Source: Undaria pinnatifida
Taxonomy: Eukaryota > Sar > Phaeophyceae > Laminariales > Alariaceae
Reading direction: 5' to 3'
Length of the DNA stretch: 64,000 nucleotides
Assembly: GCA_012845835.1 (NCBI GenBank)
Contig: JABAKD010000035.1
Location: 124,001-188,000 of the forward strand
The notes under the pieces were generated by a model that was not told the DNA's origin, made no database searches, and was given only the letters and a program-made list of their open reading frames with translations. Position 1 is the stretch's first letter. Each line of letters opens with the position of its first letter. Of this stretch, positions 53,965 through 64,000 are shown one piece after another. The position numbers and the translations under genes were made by a program.

Positions 53965-54640
53965 AAATTATAAAAAGCTGGCCCGGTACATCCCAAATTT
54001 GCCGCGTGCTATCGGACTTTTCAATCATCGACGAACCGCGATGTACCGAGGACGGAGAAGCGTGTTACGCACAAACCGAATAGGCAAGCGTGGTTAATTT
54101 ACAGCTGCGACCTTTGTTCGTTCAATTGTTTATTTGTTTCTTCTTATTGGGATATAGCTCGTTGATGGACTATGACTACACCCACCATAGTTTGTTACAG
54201 TACTATCAGTAGTACTCGTTCTACCTGCTTCCTAATGTTTTGTTTTTTGCGGGAGTACGTAAGTATATTAAACAAACAACTGAATAGTGAGAATGTTTTA
54301 TTTTGTCGTGATGGACACTTGTCCACAATTCTCTTTATTTGTCTAGTATTGTTTATTTATTTGGTACAATTCAGAAAGCGTGTTTAAAACCCAGTACACG
54401 AATCTTTGCGTTTTATCCACTAGGTAAGGTATTTATCGCTGATAATTACACCAAGCGTAATTTTCATACTTATCTTTCCTTGTAACGTTTTATTTTTTGT
54501 AAAATGTGTGGATAACATGGATACATCCATATTGACGCGGTTTATACACCGGACCGGACATGAGACTCATTTGATTTTGATTTTTTTACGAATTTGTTTT
54601 CTAAGTATGAGGTTTCTCTAGCAATCTGACTTCGCATTAT
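53965..54640. other. AT-rich 3' interior of the nested copia element
   Basis: Nothing recognisable except T-rich stretches and short frames. Confidence 0.5.
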
Positions 54641-54647
54641 GGGGGGG
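54641..54647 (+). promoter_or_regulatory. Polypurine tract of the nested copia element
   Basis: G7 directly precedes the right LTR (TGTTAAAAAG), the normal place for the plus-strand priming site. Confidence 0.7.
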
Positions 54648-55099
54648 TGTTAAAAAGTTAAACCTTGGATTCAAATCTAAGTTAATGCGCAGTCTATTCG
54701 CACGAATAAGATATGCAGTTGAATCTTAAGTTGAATCTTACGTTGAATCTTCGGTTTAACCTAGATATAAACGTAGATTTGAGTATGTTAAGGTTGTCCC
54801 GTTGTCCCGGTATTCTACCGTACTACGGGCATTGTTCCGTGATGATCAGGTCAGGTGGTGATGCAACCCACCATGATCGCTCTCCCAACTCTCCCAACTC
54901 TCCCAACTCTCCCAACTCTCCTTCTCTTCCTTCTTTCTCTGCTTTCTTCTCCTCTTTTTGGCCTCAAGCGCCCTCTCCAAACTATCCTTTTTCTTTCTTA
55001 TCACAAGTGATCTTAACAGACACTTCGGTGCCACCTCCGCATCTCTTCGCATAGAAGACAGAGCCTTCACACAACCATTGTGTTCACTGGCTATTCACA
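54648..55099 (+). repeat. Right LTR of the nested copia element
   Basis: This 452-bp LTR starts TGTTAAAAAG and ends CTATTCACA, followed by the TSD copy CTCTA. It contains a 10-bp tandem repeat CTCCCAACT(C) repeated four times near 54,880-54,920. Confidence 0.82.
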
Positions 55100-55104
55100 C
55101 TCTA

Positions 55105-56590
55105 GGAGGTCATGTCGAGGCTCCTTCCATGTTGTCCTCCCTGGGAAGGAACAGACGGTGCTCGTGGAATATTTGGTCTTTCTCGTTTGGCGATTTTTTC
55201 CAGTACACGCGTTATCGTATGGGTTTCAGTATATATATACGTCGATCCGTCTTGCGCGTCGAACAAACTGCTGTGCTCCCTTTCTGCTGAAATTAGTACA
55301 GCTACTAATTTGACGCAACCCGGACCCCTCTCCGATCTTTCGCGATCAACAGCGTTCCACTGCGTCACGTAGCTTCAACCACCATCATGTTCTCAGCGCT
55401 ACAAACTACAGTGCATTATAATGGGCTCGCTTTCAATACATGCCATATACCGCCAAATTATCTGCTGTAGAAGTCGCTGTACAGCAGCCGAGCCGCCTAC
55501 TTTGCTCTTGCCCATCTACCACATAGCTCGACTCTTCACTGCCCCAGCGTCCACAGTTACAGCACTGCAGCTCTGACACCCTCCGCTGCTGTGCGAATGC
55601 TCCTTCCAAGTTCGATTCGAGAGGTTTTTTCGTCTTGGCCCCCCCGTGACTAGAACTCGAATTTAGTGAACGCTGAAACTCTGTGCTGGCTTTTTTGGGC
55701 AAGGCTGTCGGCGTGTGCGATGCCCTATATTCCACCATTCATGGGTACGCGGGGGATACCACGTTCTGTGTGGGCACGGCTGCGCTTGGGCGGCACTCTG
55801 CACTGCTGTCAACGCAACTGTCCCTTTATAGTGCGGTCGGTGTGGGTACGGAATTTGTTTTCAGCTGTCCAGGCGTTAGGCCGTCTTCCTACCGGTACAT
55901 GGGCTGCCCTTCCACCATGTTGCTAGGATAAATGCTGCAGTATTTTTTTGCAGCTGTCACGAAGGATACTGTCCGTTGCAATGCGGTTTACAGTTGCCGG
56001 AGACGCTGAGCACTATACGTTTGGCGCAAACGCTGCCTTTCTGCTGCTGTTGGTACATAGGCTGCCCTTCACGATGCTGCTAGGGTCTATGCTGGCATTT
56101 TTTTTTTCTCTGCACATGTTCCGACAGCTACTGCCCGTTACAAAGCAAGCCATCCCACGGTAGGGTTGCAGCAGAAAGTCCATGAGCTCCTCACATGAGC
56201 AACTCAATATTTCACCCCAAAAATGACTTCGAAGGCATTCGTTTGCACAACCCGATCAAGCTTCTATGCCTTAGGCCTAAAAAACATGCACTCGTGAAAT
56301 TACTTTATTGACCGGCAGTTCCTCAAATGAGGAGCTCAATCGCTCAGGGACATTTTGGCGCATAAAGTGCAACCCCTACCTTGGGATGCCTCGAGCGTTT
56401 ACTACAGTTCGCGGAGATACTGAGCTTTACAGCTTTTAATCGTGCAAGTGGGGATCAGCTCGTTGGAAGCGGTACTTGGGAGCAAACAGCCTTTTTATTC
56501 GGCTGCGGGCGTACACACCTTTTCTACAGCTCGTCAAGGTATTATACTACCCTTTTTAAGGCGGTTGGTGCTGTCGTCAGCCGTGGTCAC
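55105..56590 (+). other. Right gypsy leader, middle part
   Basis: This continues the leader after the nested copia and aligns with the reverse complement of about 25,900-27,000. It adds roughly 220 bp near 56,165-56,385 that I do not find in the left copy. No gene was recognised. Confidence 0.6.
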
Positions 56591-56599
56591 AGGAGCAAT

Positions 56600-56960
56600 C
56601 TTGCAGCAATCAGCACTACTGTAGGCTTGACCGTCCCTCTATAGGCGGTCGGTGGGGGAACTGCGTTATTTGGACGCTATACTACCCATCTTGGTGCGGT
56701 TGGAATTGCCGTTACCTGTTAACACAGCAGCGATACTACAGCGAGCAGCACTACTGTGGGCGCGACCGCCCCCCTATACTGCGGTCGGTGGGGGAACTGC
56801 CTGTTCAGGGGTTATACTGCCCATTTTTGTGCGGTTGGTATTGTCGGTACCTATGGGCACAGCAACGATAATGCAGCGAGCAGCACTACTGTAGGCGTGA
56901 CCGTCCCCCTATAGTGCGGTCGGCGGGGAAACTGCTTTGTTCAAGCGTTGTACTGACCTT
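56600..56960 (+). repeat. Leader tandem array, 132-136-bp units, right copy
   Basis: CACTACTGT[AG]GGC recurs at about 56,616, 56,750 and 56,887, each followed by a GACCG[TC]CC-CTATA-GCGGTCGG block. It corresponds to 25,440-25,850. Confidence 0.82.
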
Positions 56961-56984
56961 GTCCTCTGATTGGCACATGTACAA

Positions 56985-58600
56985 CCCTCTACTGTGCTAC
57001 CCTCCCCTACACTACTGTTTGAGCGGATGCTGCCCGTTTTTTTTTATACGGTTGGCGACGCGATCCTCTACTGTTCCTCCCCCTACACTACCGTTGGGGC
57101 ATGCTGCCCGTTTTTAATACGTAGGCGGCGCGATCCTCTACTGTGCTACCCCCCCCTACACTACTGTTGGGGCAGATGCTGCCCGTTTTATATCCGCTTG
57201 GCGGCGCAATCCTCTACTGTGCTACCCCCCCCTACACTACTGTTGGGGCAGACGCTGCCCGTTTTATATGCGCTTGGCGGCGCAATCCTCTACTGTGCTA
57301 CCCTCCCCTATACTACTGTTGGGGCGGATTCTGCCCGTTTATTTTCATGTACGGTTGACGGCGCGATCCTCTACTGTGCTACCCCCTTCCTACACTACTG
57401 TTGTGGCGGATGCTGCCCGTTTTTGTTTTATACAGTTGGCGGCGCGATCCTCTACTGTGCTACCCCCCCCCTACACTACTGTTGGGGCAGATGCTGCCCA
57501 TTTTTTAAACGCTTGGCGGCGCGATCCTCTACTGTGCTACCCTCCCCTATACTACTGTTGGGGCGGATGCTGACCGTTTTTCATACGCTTGGCGGCGCGA
57601 TCCTCTACTGTGCTACCCCCCCCTACACTACAGTTGGGGCGAATGCTGCCCGTTTTGTTTTGTTGTACGGCTGGCGGCGCGATTCTCTACTCCCTACACT
57701 ACTGTTGGGGCAGATGCTGCCCGGTTTTTGTACGGCTGGCGGCGCGATCCTCAACTACTGTGCTACCCCCCCCTAATGTACTGTTAGGCAGATGCTGCCC
57801 GGTTTTCTTAATACGGTTGGCGGCGCGATCCTCTTCTGTGCTACCTCCCCCTACACTACTATTAGGGCAGATGCTGCCCGGTTATTTATATACGGTTGGC
57901 GGCGCGATCCCCTAATGTGCTACCCCCCCTACACTCCCGTTGGGCGACCCTTTACTGTGATACCCCCCTATACAAACCTGGGATAAATGCTGCCTGTTTT
58001 GGTGCGATGGGCGTCGGCGTGTCGGGCGACCCTTTACTGTGCTGCCCCCCTACACTACACCTACGTCAAATGCTGCCTGTTTTGGTGCGATGAACGTTTA
58101 CGTGTTAGGCGACCCTTTACTGTGCTGCCCCCCTACACTACACCTACGTTAAATGCTGCCTGTTTTGGTGCGATGAGCGTCGACGTGTTAGGCGACCCTT
58201 TACTGTGCTACCCGACTACACTGCACCTGGGTTAAATGCTGCCTGTCTTGGTGCGATGGGCGTCGGCGTCTTGGGTGACCCTTTACTGTGCTGCCCCCCT
58301 ACACTACACCTACGTTAAATGCTGCCTGTCTTGGTGCGATGAGCGTCGACGTGTTAGGCGACCCTTTACTGTGCTGCCCCCTACTCTGTGCATGGGATAA
58401 ATTCAGCCTGTTTTGGTGCGATGGGCGTGGGCTTCTTGTGCAACCCTTTACTGTGTTACCCCCCCTACACTGCACCTAGGTCAAATGCTGCCTGTCTTGG
58501 TGCGATGGGCGTCGGCGTTCTGGGCGACGCTTTCCTGTGCTACCCCCCCCCGCGCCTAGGTTAAACGCTGCCTGTTAAGTGCGATAGGTGCAGACGTACC
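56985..58600 (+). repeat. Expanded leader tandem array, about 20 units, right copy
   Basis: Units of 70-90 bp carry a GATGCTGCC[CT]G core and a CTACTGTGCTACCCCCCCCTA block. There are two sub-families: one with GGCGGCGCGATCC (57.0-57.9 kb) and one with GGTGCGATG[GA]GCGTCG (57.97-58.6 kb). The left copy has about seven units. Open frames through the array follow from unit lengths near multiples of three. Confidence 0.9.
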
Positions 58601-58987
58601 TTTACTGTGTTGCACCCCCTGCTCTGCGGTTAGGGTCAGTGCTGCCCATTTTAAGCCCCTTTTACTGCGGTTCGTGCGGGCGTTAGCCGTATACCCTGCG
58701 GTCAAACTGGGCGCTGCTCTTGTGTTTCAGTTTCGGTTGATGGTACCCTTCTTACCGCTGTCCTCCTTTATACGGCTAGCTGGCGTGGCTGCTACCATCA
58801 CTGATGCTGGACGGAGTCGAGGCCCATATCTTGCTGTTTGCTGAAGCACAGATGTACCACTACTTGCAGCAGCGACACGACAACAATATGTCTGCCTCTA
58901 TAGCTTCTCTACGCGTCGTTCCCATCCCGCCACCTTCCCCCACACCCCCTCCTTCCGCTGCCCTCCGTACAGACAACAAGCAATAAC

Positions 58988-60640
58988 ATGTCTACCAGAA
59001 AGGAAGCGGGCTACTCAGGGCAGGCTGAGGTCTCCCACGCACCCCAATCTGGATGCCCACGACAAAGAGCTCGCTCGAGATCCCGCGACTCAAGACGGGG
59101 GGGGCCACCGGAGGCGGGTTCCAGTGACGAGACAGAATACGGAGCACCATACCTCCACCCGGACCCACCAACCAAGAGGGTCGACTCGCCGGCTCGCGCA
59201 GAGAAGAAGACGGACCAACCTCTACCGAACTCGGGGGCGTCTCGACGCCAGCTCTCGCCAGCTCCAGGGGAGCCACCAGCTGCCCCCCCTCTGCGCTCGA
59301 CAGGGCACCACCGCCGCCACCTGGGCTCTCCGCGCTCGACAGAGCGCCACCCCCAGAGCTCCCGGGACCGGGGCGCCCATGCTCGCCCCTTGGACTTGGC
59401 ATATGCGGCGGCGCGGGCCCAGCGGGCGCTCGAACACGCCAACCAGACGATAGCACGCCGACGTCTGTTTGACGAAGATATCGAACAGGCGAAGACCAAT
59501 GCACGGGAGGCATCCCTGGTAGCGAAGAGGGCACCACGAGCCTTCGCCCAATCAGTTGCGCCGGCTGCGGCGGAAGCAACCGCGGCCCCCTCGCCTTCGT
59601 CGCGCCCGCAGGGTGTCGCATCCCAGCGACCATGACGCGGGAACGACGCCTTCTCCAAGGGCAGCGTCGCGTGCATGGCGTCTGCACCGAGGGTAGACTT
59701 CTCTGCGTTGGTGACCGCAGTGGCGGAAACGGCCTGCGCCCTCCTCACGTCAAAGAGGCCGGCGTCGCGGTGAGCAGACGCCCTTTCAGTGGAAGCGGCC
59801 TGGACTCGCATGGGTTGTACGCCCTATGCCGGACAGACGAGAGCCGGCCCGATCCTTGCCCTCGTCAAGGCCCTGCTAATGGCCCACGACGAGAACCCCG
59901 ACCCTGTCTTTTAGTCGAACCCACAAGGAAGAGTTGGCGGAACGAAACCGGGAGAAGCAGCGACAGTCGCGACAGTGGAGATCACAACTGTGGGGGTGGC
60001 GGCAAAAATGGTGTGGGTGGCGACCACCACCACCGCCGCGGGGGTGACAGCGGTGGTGGAGACGGGGGAGGCGCATCGGGTGCTGGTGTGACTTGGGTCG
60101 CCGCCGAGGGGGAAATTTTGGTCCAACAACCGGGGCAGTTCGCCGCAGCCATGGCGGAGGAAGGGCGCGAGATGAGGTTCAGCGTGGGACGGCTCGTCAA
60201 CCTCCCCCCGCTCGTCTTTGTTCTCGAGTACGGACGACCACAGCGAGGTTGCCGTGGTAGCAGGCAAGAAATGTCAAGAGCTATGGCAGGAGGAGCATCT
60301 GGGCCTAAGGCTTTGACCCTCCTGTTGCGTCTGCTGATGACGCACTCCGACGGGGTTGACACGGAAGAAGGCTACACTAAGTTGCATACTCTTGGAATGT
60401 GTAACAGCACGCCATCTTGTGGTTTCAGTCGGGAGTTTCGCGTACTTGTGTCGACCGCTACGGGGAGTGAGCGTGCTTTGTTCCTGGGGCCGGATGTGGT
60501 GTTGGAGGTGGTTCGGGTGGCGGCGAATTAGCAATTTCCGGCTATCATGCTTGCGTTGTACCCTGGTTGTAAGGCAACGGACCCGCGGTCATACGCTTCG
60601 TTGGATGTTACATGGCGGACTTTTAGTGACTAAGCGCATA
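58988..60640 (+). pseudogene. gag: gypsy gag, right copy
   Basis: ATG 58,988 matches the start in the left copy (MSTRKEAGYSGQAE). The Ser/Arg/Pro-rich N-terminus is followed by the Ala-rich helical segments DLAYAAARAQRALEHANQTI and AREASLVAKRA, and a stop at 59,633. Later frames hold the Gly/Asp-rich stretch and the capsid-like part with LLRLLMTHSDGVDTEE, a TKLHTLGM segment and LVSTATGSERA (60,310-60,490). A stop at 60,529 interrupts what continues in the left copy as PALYPG-like sequence. At least three lesions are present. Confidence 0.7.
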
Positions 60641-60992
60641 ATAAGAAACCTGCCGTCAACGGCGAAATAGTTTTTTTCTGCCTGTTTGTTCGACGGAAGT
60701 GCGGTCATCCGCCCCGTCGGGGCCCCGGCCCGCCGATCATGGGCGCGGCCAGGGCCGAGTGCCGTCCCAGTCGTGTTCGTGGCAGGCGGGATCGAGCCAT
60801 CAATAAACTGTCATGTCCATCGATGATTCATCTGACCCTTGAATTGATCACACATCGAACTGCTGGCCACTAGAATAGCATCATTTTGAAGAAGGTTTCG
60901 CCGTTAACGCCTCGTTTAAGACAGACGGCCCTCCCCTTTGGAGCGGCCTCCTTTCACCTCGCGCTGATGCCCTCCGAGAAAACCGGACGCTT

Positions 60993-61034
60993 TGCCCCAA
61001 CTGTCACGAAGAAAACCATTCGTTCAAGCATTGT
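60993..61034 (+). pseudogene. gag: Intact CCHC zinc knuckle of the right gypsy gag
   Basis: The 42 bp read CPNCHEENHSFKHC, a perfect CX2CX4HX4C RNA-binding knuckle, with GCLNPELGQLG downstream in the same frame. The same stretch in the left copy (22,389-22,430) has lost three of the four ligands. It lies in a separate frame from the capsid-like part, so the gag as a whole is broken. Confidence 0.88.
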
Positions 61035-62440
61035 AGGCATCTTTTCATCACTGCGAGTGGCTGCTTGAACCCTGAACTTGGACAGCTTGGCAAGGATGAC
61101 GCACACCGACGTTGACAAATACGCATGGTCTGCTCTACCGCTGAGGCGATACCTCTTCTCGCCCGAACAAGAAAAAATGTCGCCATCTTTCCGGTCAATC
61201 GCGAGGGTACCACCAGGATCGGGGCCAGGTAAACTGTCACAACGATACCACATACACGTTGGATCACGACGGTAGTATCCCGCGCTCGGCCGCCTCTTCT
61301 GCCCCCGCTCCTGGTTCTCAATTGCGCTATGGAGCCACCCACAACCCGGGCAGAAATACGCTCGCGCGCCAGCCTGGCACATTCCGTAACGGCAATTGAC
61401 AGCTCAAGGGCGGTACGGTACAGCACCATCGACAACACTGTCGGGGGGCAACCCTTTACGCTTTAGAAGATGCCCGTGTTCTGTTGCTAGCCTGTCCAAT
61501 AACGCAGCACAGAGAGCCTCTGTCAAGAGTCCACGGGCTCCTACGCCGTCTGCGGACGATTCTCACGGCGTGGTACCGGCGGTGAGAACTAGCGCTTCGA
61601 GCGTGGTTCCCTCCAGCCAGGTTTTATTTTTTCCGACGGCGAGAACGCGCGCTTCCAGCGACGTTCCCCTCGGTCATGGTCTGAGTTCGGCAACGGGAAC
61701 CGTGCTTCCAGCGCCGTTTCCGTCAGCCGCGGCATAAACTCGGCAATGGAGGTACGCGCTCCAAACGCCGCCCCCATTAACCATGGCACGGGAGCCTGCC
61801 CTTTGCGCGCTCCCCCCCAGGCACGCGTCGCGAAACAATATAGCTGCGGTGACGGCGCGTCGCCTTTTTACGCGAATGTGTTCATGCCCCCCCCTCCCTG
61901 ACCAGGCGGTGGCGGTCGGATTGAGGTTTGGGACGGTCGACCCTCAAAACACATTTTCTGACCGCGAAGTGGCGGTCGGTTTGAGTTATGGGAAGGCCAA
62001 CACCAAAACACCGAGACCTTTTGCGAGGCTCGATCCGGTGTTTGCGCACGACAACAGCGGGCGCTCTGTCCTTTGTGCCATCAAGGAGGAGTCGACAAGA
62101 TTACTTATCTCGTCTCCCTTCTCCAAGAGGCCTAACAAGAAAGGACCTCCACGGGAAAGACCATTATTACCACCTGCCCGAGCCCCGCTTCAGAAGATGC
62201 CCACAGGGTCTACGGACCCTGCTTGGTTTTTTAGCACGCTAACCCACATGTTTTCAGGCTACGTCTGCCCCTGTGGCACAGGAAGAATATCCGACACTGC
62301 GCGACGGGCCAGTGGTGACGCCACGGCCTCCAGCCTAGTCAGCTGGATGCTATTCCCGTAATTTTGCGGATCAATCGCGCCTCTCGTCAAGCAGAAACAG
62401 CTCCGAGCCCCTGCCCCTTCTGGCGCAGTTGGAGCCGTTA
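61035..62440 (+). pseudogene. gag: gag tail and spacer of the right gypsy copy
   Basis: This aligns with 20,990-22,388 inverted. It contains about four imperfect 50-55-bp units near 61,575-61,790 and a two-copy 60-bp repeat around GGCGGTCGG near 61,910 and 61,970. No protease or RT motif was found in any frame. Confidence 0.5.
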
Positions 62441-62479
62441 TCTTGCGATTGTACGCTAAAGAGCGAAGAGGCCAAGACG

Positions 62480-63020
62480 CGAGAAAACGTGGGCTCGGAC
62501 CCGCGTCGTACTCCCGAGGTCTGGTGTTCCTAAGGGGGACAATACAGGCCCAAAGTGCCGAGGACTGGTGTTCCGAGAGGGGGACATTGCAGACCCACCT
62601 GTCCAACGAGGCTACTGACGGGTTGGCACCGTCGGTGTTGGACTCTTTTCGGGTGCAGCGAGGGCGGCTTCTTACGAGTTTCCGCCAGCGAGTAAGGAGC
62701 ACCCGAGGCGAGAAACCCCGGGTTCGAACTCGCATCTTGCTCCCGAAGCCTGGTACTCCCGGAAGGGGACACTACAGGCCCAAAGAGCCGAGGTGTCGTG
62801 GTCCCAGAAGGGAACATTGCAGACCCACAAATGTCCAACGAGGCTACCGACGGATTGGCACCATCGGTTTTTGCCATTTTTCGGGTGCAGTTAGAGCGGG
62901 TTCTCGCGTTTTTCCGCCAACGAGCAAAGAAGACCCGAGGCGAGAAACCACAGGTTCGGATTTGCGTCGTGCTCCCGAGGCCTGTTGTTCCGGACGGGGA
63001 CATTGCAGGCCCAAATTCAA
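62480..63020 (+). repeat. Tandem array upstream of NADAR, right copy
   Basis: About two and a half units of 210-240 bp carry CGAGGCGAGAAACC, TTCGGGTGCAG and GAGGCTAC[TC]GACGG blocks (starts near 62,470, 62,700 and 62,935). It is homologous to 20,460-20,985. Confidence 0.8.
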
Positions 63021-63084
63021 ACACGGCGTTTGACCCTTTTCTCGAATACTCCTTAAAGTGGTGTTGCTCTGGCAGCCCCCATCC

Positions 63085-63680
63085 TATTTCCCACTGTGGT
63101 CCCCTTCGTCGTTTGTCGTGGGCGACGTGCCATATTATTGCTCGGAGCAGTACTCGATGGCTGAAAAGACCAGGTTTTCCAAGACCATCGAGCAGTGGAG
63201 CTCATCATGTCGTCGCCTAGTCCAAGCACACGCAAACGCATCGGTCGAGGCGTGCGCAACTTTGACTCCGGTGTTGGGGACAGGGAGAAGAAAGCACCTT
63301 GTATCCGACACCTACGCCATATCCACGCAGAATCCAGCCACAAAAAAAACACCTTGTAAGCTCTGACAACAAGCTTCTGGCTGAATCCAGCCCTCTGGAT
63401 CCAGTGTGGGGCATTGGTTTCCGGGCGGGTGATCCCAGGGTCAACAACCCATGCCAGTGGAAAGCAAAAATTAGCTTGGCGAGGCACTTTCTGCCGTTCG
63501 CGAAGCTGTTCGCGACAGTGAGACCGGGTCGGCACACCCGGCCTCCCCTAGTCGGTCCCGCACCTGCACTGCGACTGCAAGAACCGAGAAAGATCGTCCG
63601 CGCCGCGGCCGGGCCTTTCACAGCGGCCAGCGTTGCTTCCCTTTCGGAGTTTCCGACCTATTTCTCGGGCGCGCTGGCCA
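63085..63680 (+). pseudogene. NADAR (YbiA/DUF1768-like) domain, right copy
   Basis: Landmarks in order: SSFVVGDVPYYCSEQYSMAE (near 63,105-63,165), SSPSPSTRKRIGRGVRNFDS (63,208-63,270), then LLAESSPLDPVWGIG (63,375-63,420) and FAKLFATVR (63,496-63,522). They fall in three frames. The first frame change, after the FSK segment near 63,180, occurs at the same place in the left copy; the second, near 63,300, does not. Unlike the left copy, there is no stop after the SEQY block. The tail of about 50 codons also matches the left copy. Position and order relative to RNase H are as in the left element. Confidence 0.82.
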
Positions 63681-63689
63681 ACTAAAACC

Positions 63690-64000
63690 CGTGAAGTTTT
63701 GTAGACAACTTCTGGCGTCGGTCCTGACCTTGCGCTGTCCGAACACGGCCTGTTTCGTCAAGGGTACTGTGACACTAGACCACGTTTCGTTCACTATGAA
63801 AATCGCGTACATCAGTCGAGCAACGCTCGACTCGGAGAAGGCAATGGTCTCCCCACGGTTTGGGGACCGGCAGCATTGTTTGGGCTCCTGAACTCCTCCG
63901 TGTGTACTGTGGGGAACAAAGTTCCGCCTATCCTCCGGCCGCAAGACACAGGAGAGCATTGGCAAAGTGGGGACCCTCAATGCACGAGTCCAGCGGCACC
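63690..64000 (+). pseudogene. pol: gypsy RNase H remnant, right copy (cut by window end)
   Basis: IAYISRATLDSEKAM, then TGSIVWAPELLR and, after a frameshift, GTKFRLSSGRKTQESIGKVG followed by TLNAR. These are the standard Ty3/gypsy RNase H landmarks. The domain continues past the window edge. Only about 170 bp separate it from the NADAR tail, too little for a reverse transcriptase. Confidence 0.82.

Larger units (their letters stand above)
49858..55099 (+). mobile_element. copia element nested in the right gypsy leader
   Basis: It is flanked by CTCTA (49,853-49,857 and 55,100-55,104). The left gypsy leader, with GTCTAGGAGCTCATG at the same place, shows the empty site. It has a shortened left LTR, gag with zinc knuckle, protease, a partial integrase and a full right LTR preceded by G7. 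RT and RNase H are absent, and about 1.7 kb of non-coding DNA fills the 3' interior. It is therefore younger than the gypsy element, and dead. Confidence 0.88.
48851..64000 (+). mobile_element. Ty3/gypsy element carrying a NADAR domain, right copy (partial)
   Basis: The order on the plus strand is 5' LTR, primer-binding site, leader (split by a nested copia element), gag from 58,988, intact zinc knuckle, tandem array, NADAR, and RNase H running to the window end. Integrase and 3' LTR lie outside. It is the inverted homologue of 14,772-27,923, with a longer leader array and better-preserved knuckle. As in the left copy, no reverse transcriptase is recognisable between knuckle and RNase H. Confidence 0.85.

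Noticed and set aside
56970-57776. 268-codon ORF with repeated ILYCATPPYTTVGA-like units
   Set aside because: Produced by the leader tandem array whose unit length is close to a multiple of three; located upstream of gag in untranslated leader.
59011-59811. 266-codon minus-strand ORF
   Set aside because: Antisense to the right gypsy gag.

Overview
This is a eukaryotic window of nested transposable elements in which I see no convincing host gene. Mixed Ty1/copia and Ty3/gypsy retroelements, a Helitron, Harbinger-like MITEs, roughly balanced base composition and very decayed reading frames would fit a repeat-rich alga such as a red seaweed. The sequence alone does not prove the lineage. There are no rRNA genes, CRISPR arrays or bacterial operons.

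Layout. 1-5.2 kb: low-complexity DNA, repeat families and a Harbinger-like MITE. 5,213-8,298: a non-coding LTR element with matched LTRs and a 5-bp TSD (TGTCA). 8,339-14,569: a degenerate copia element. 14,772-27,923 (minus strand): a Ty3/gypsy element with LTRs, primer-binding site, gag, RNase H and integrase, but no recognisable reverse transcriptase. In the expected RT position it carries a NADAR (YbiA/DUF1768-like) domain. 27.96-29.82 kb: a repeat (here called X) carrying a RING-finger ORF. 29,893-30,697: a second MITE. 32,237-41,115: a young copia-type element (LTRs differ at about 4 of 287 positions, TSD CAACC) that has kept only an RNase H fragment and a coiled-coil/poly-Gln gag-like ORF. 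It sits inside an inverted-repeat hairpin. 43.0-46.0 kb: a broken Helitron. 46.5-48.85 kb: a second copy of X. 48,851 to the window end (plus strand): a second copy of the NADAR-bearing gypsy element in opposite orientation, split by a nested copia element (49,858-55,099, TSD CTCTA). That copia element is itself interrupted by a 193-bp poly(A)-tailed insert with a 10-bp TSD.

The most interesting signal is the NADAR domain captured between gag and RNase H in two inverted copies of one gypsy family. NADAR proteins are N-glycosidases acting on ADP-ribose-type substrates. Both copies are frame-damaged and share one lesion, so the capture predates their separation and an intact master element should exist elsewhere. 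Second in interest is the RING ORF of repeat X, in which each copy has lost a different zinc ligand. All coordinates, unit counts and identities were read by eye.
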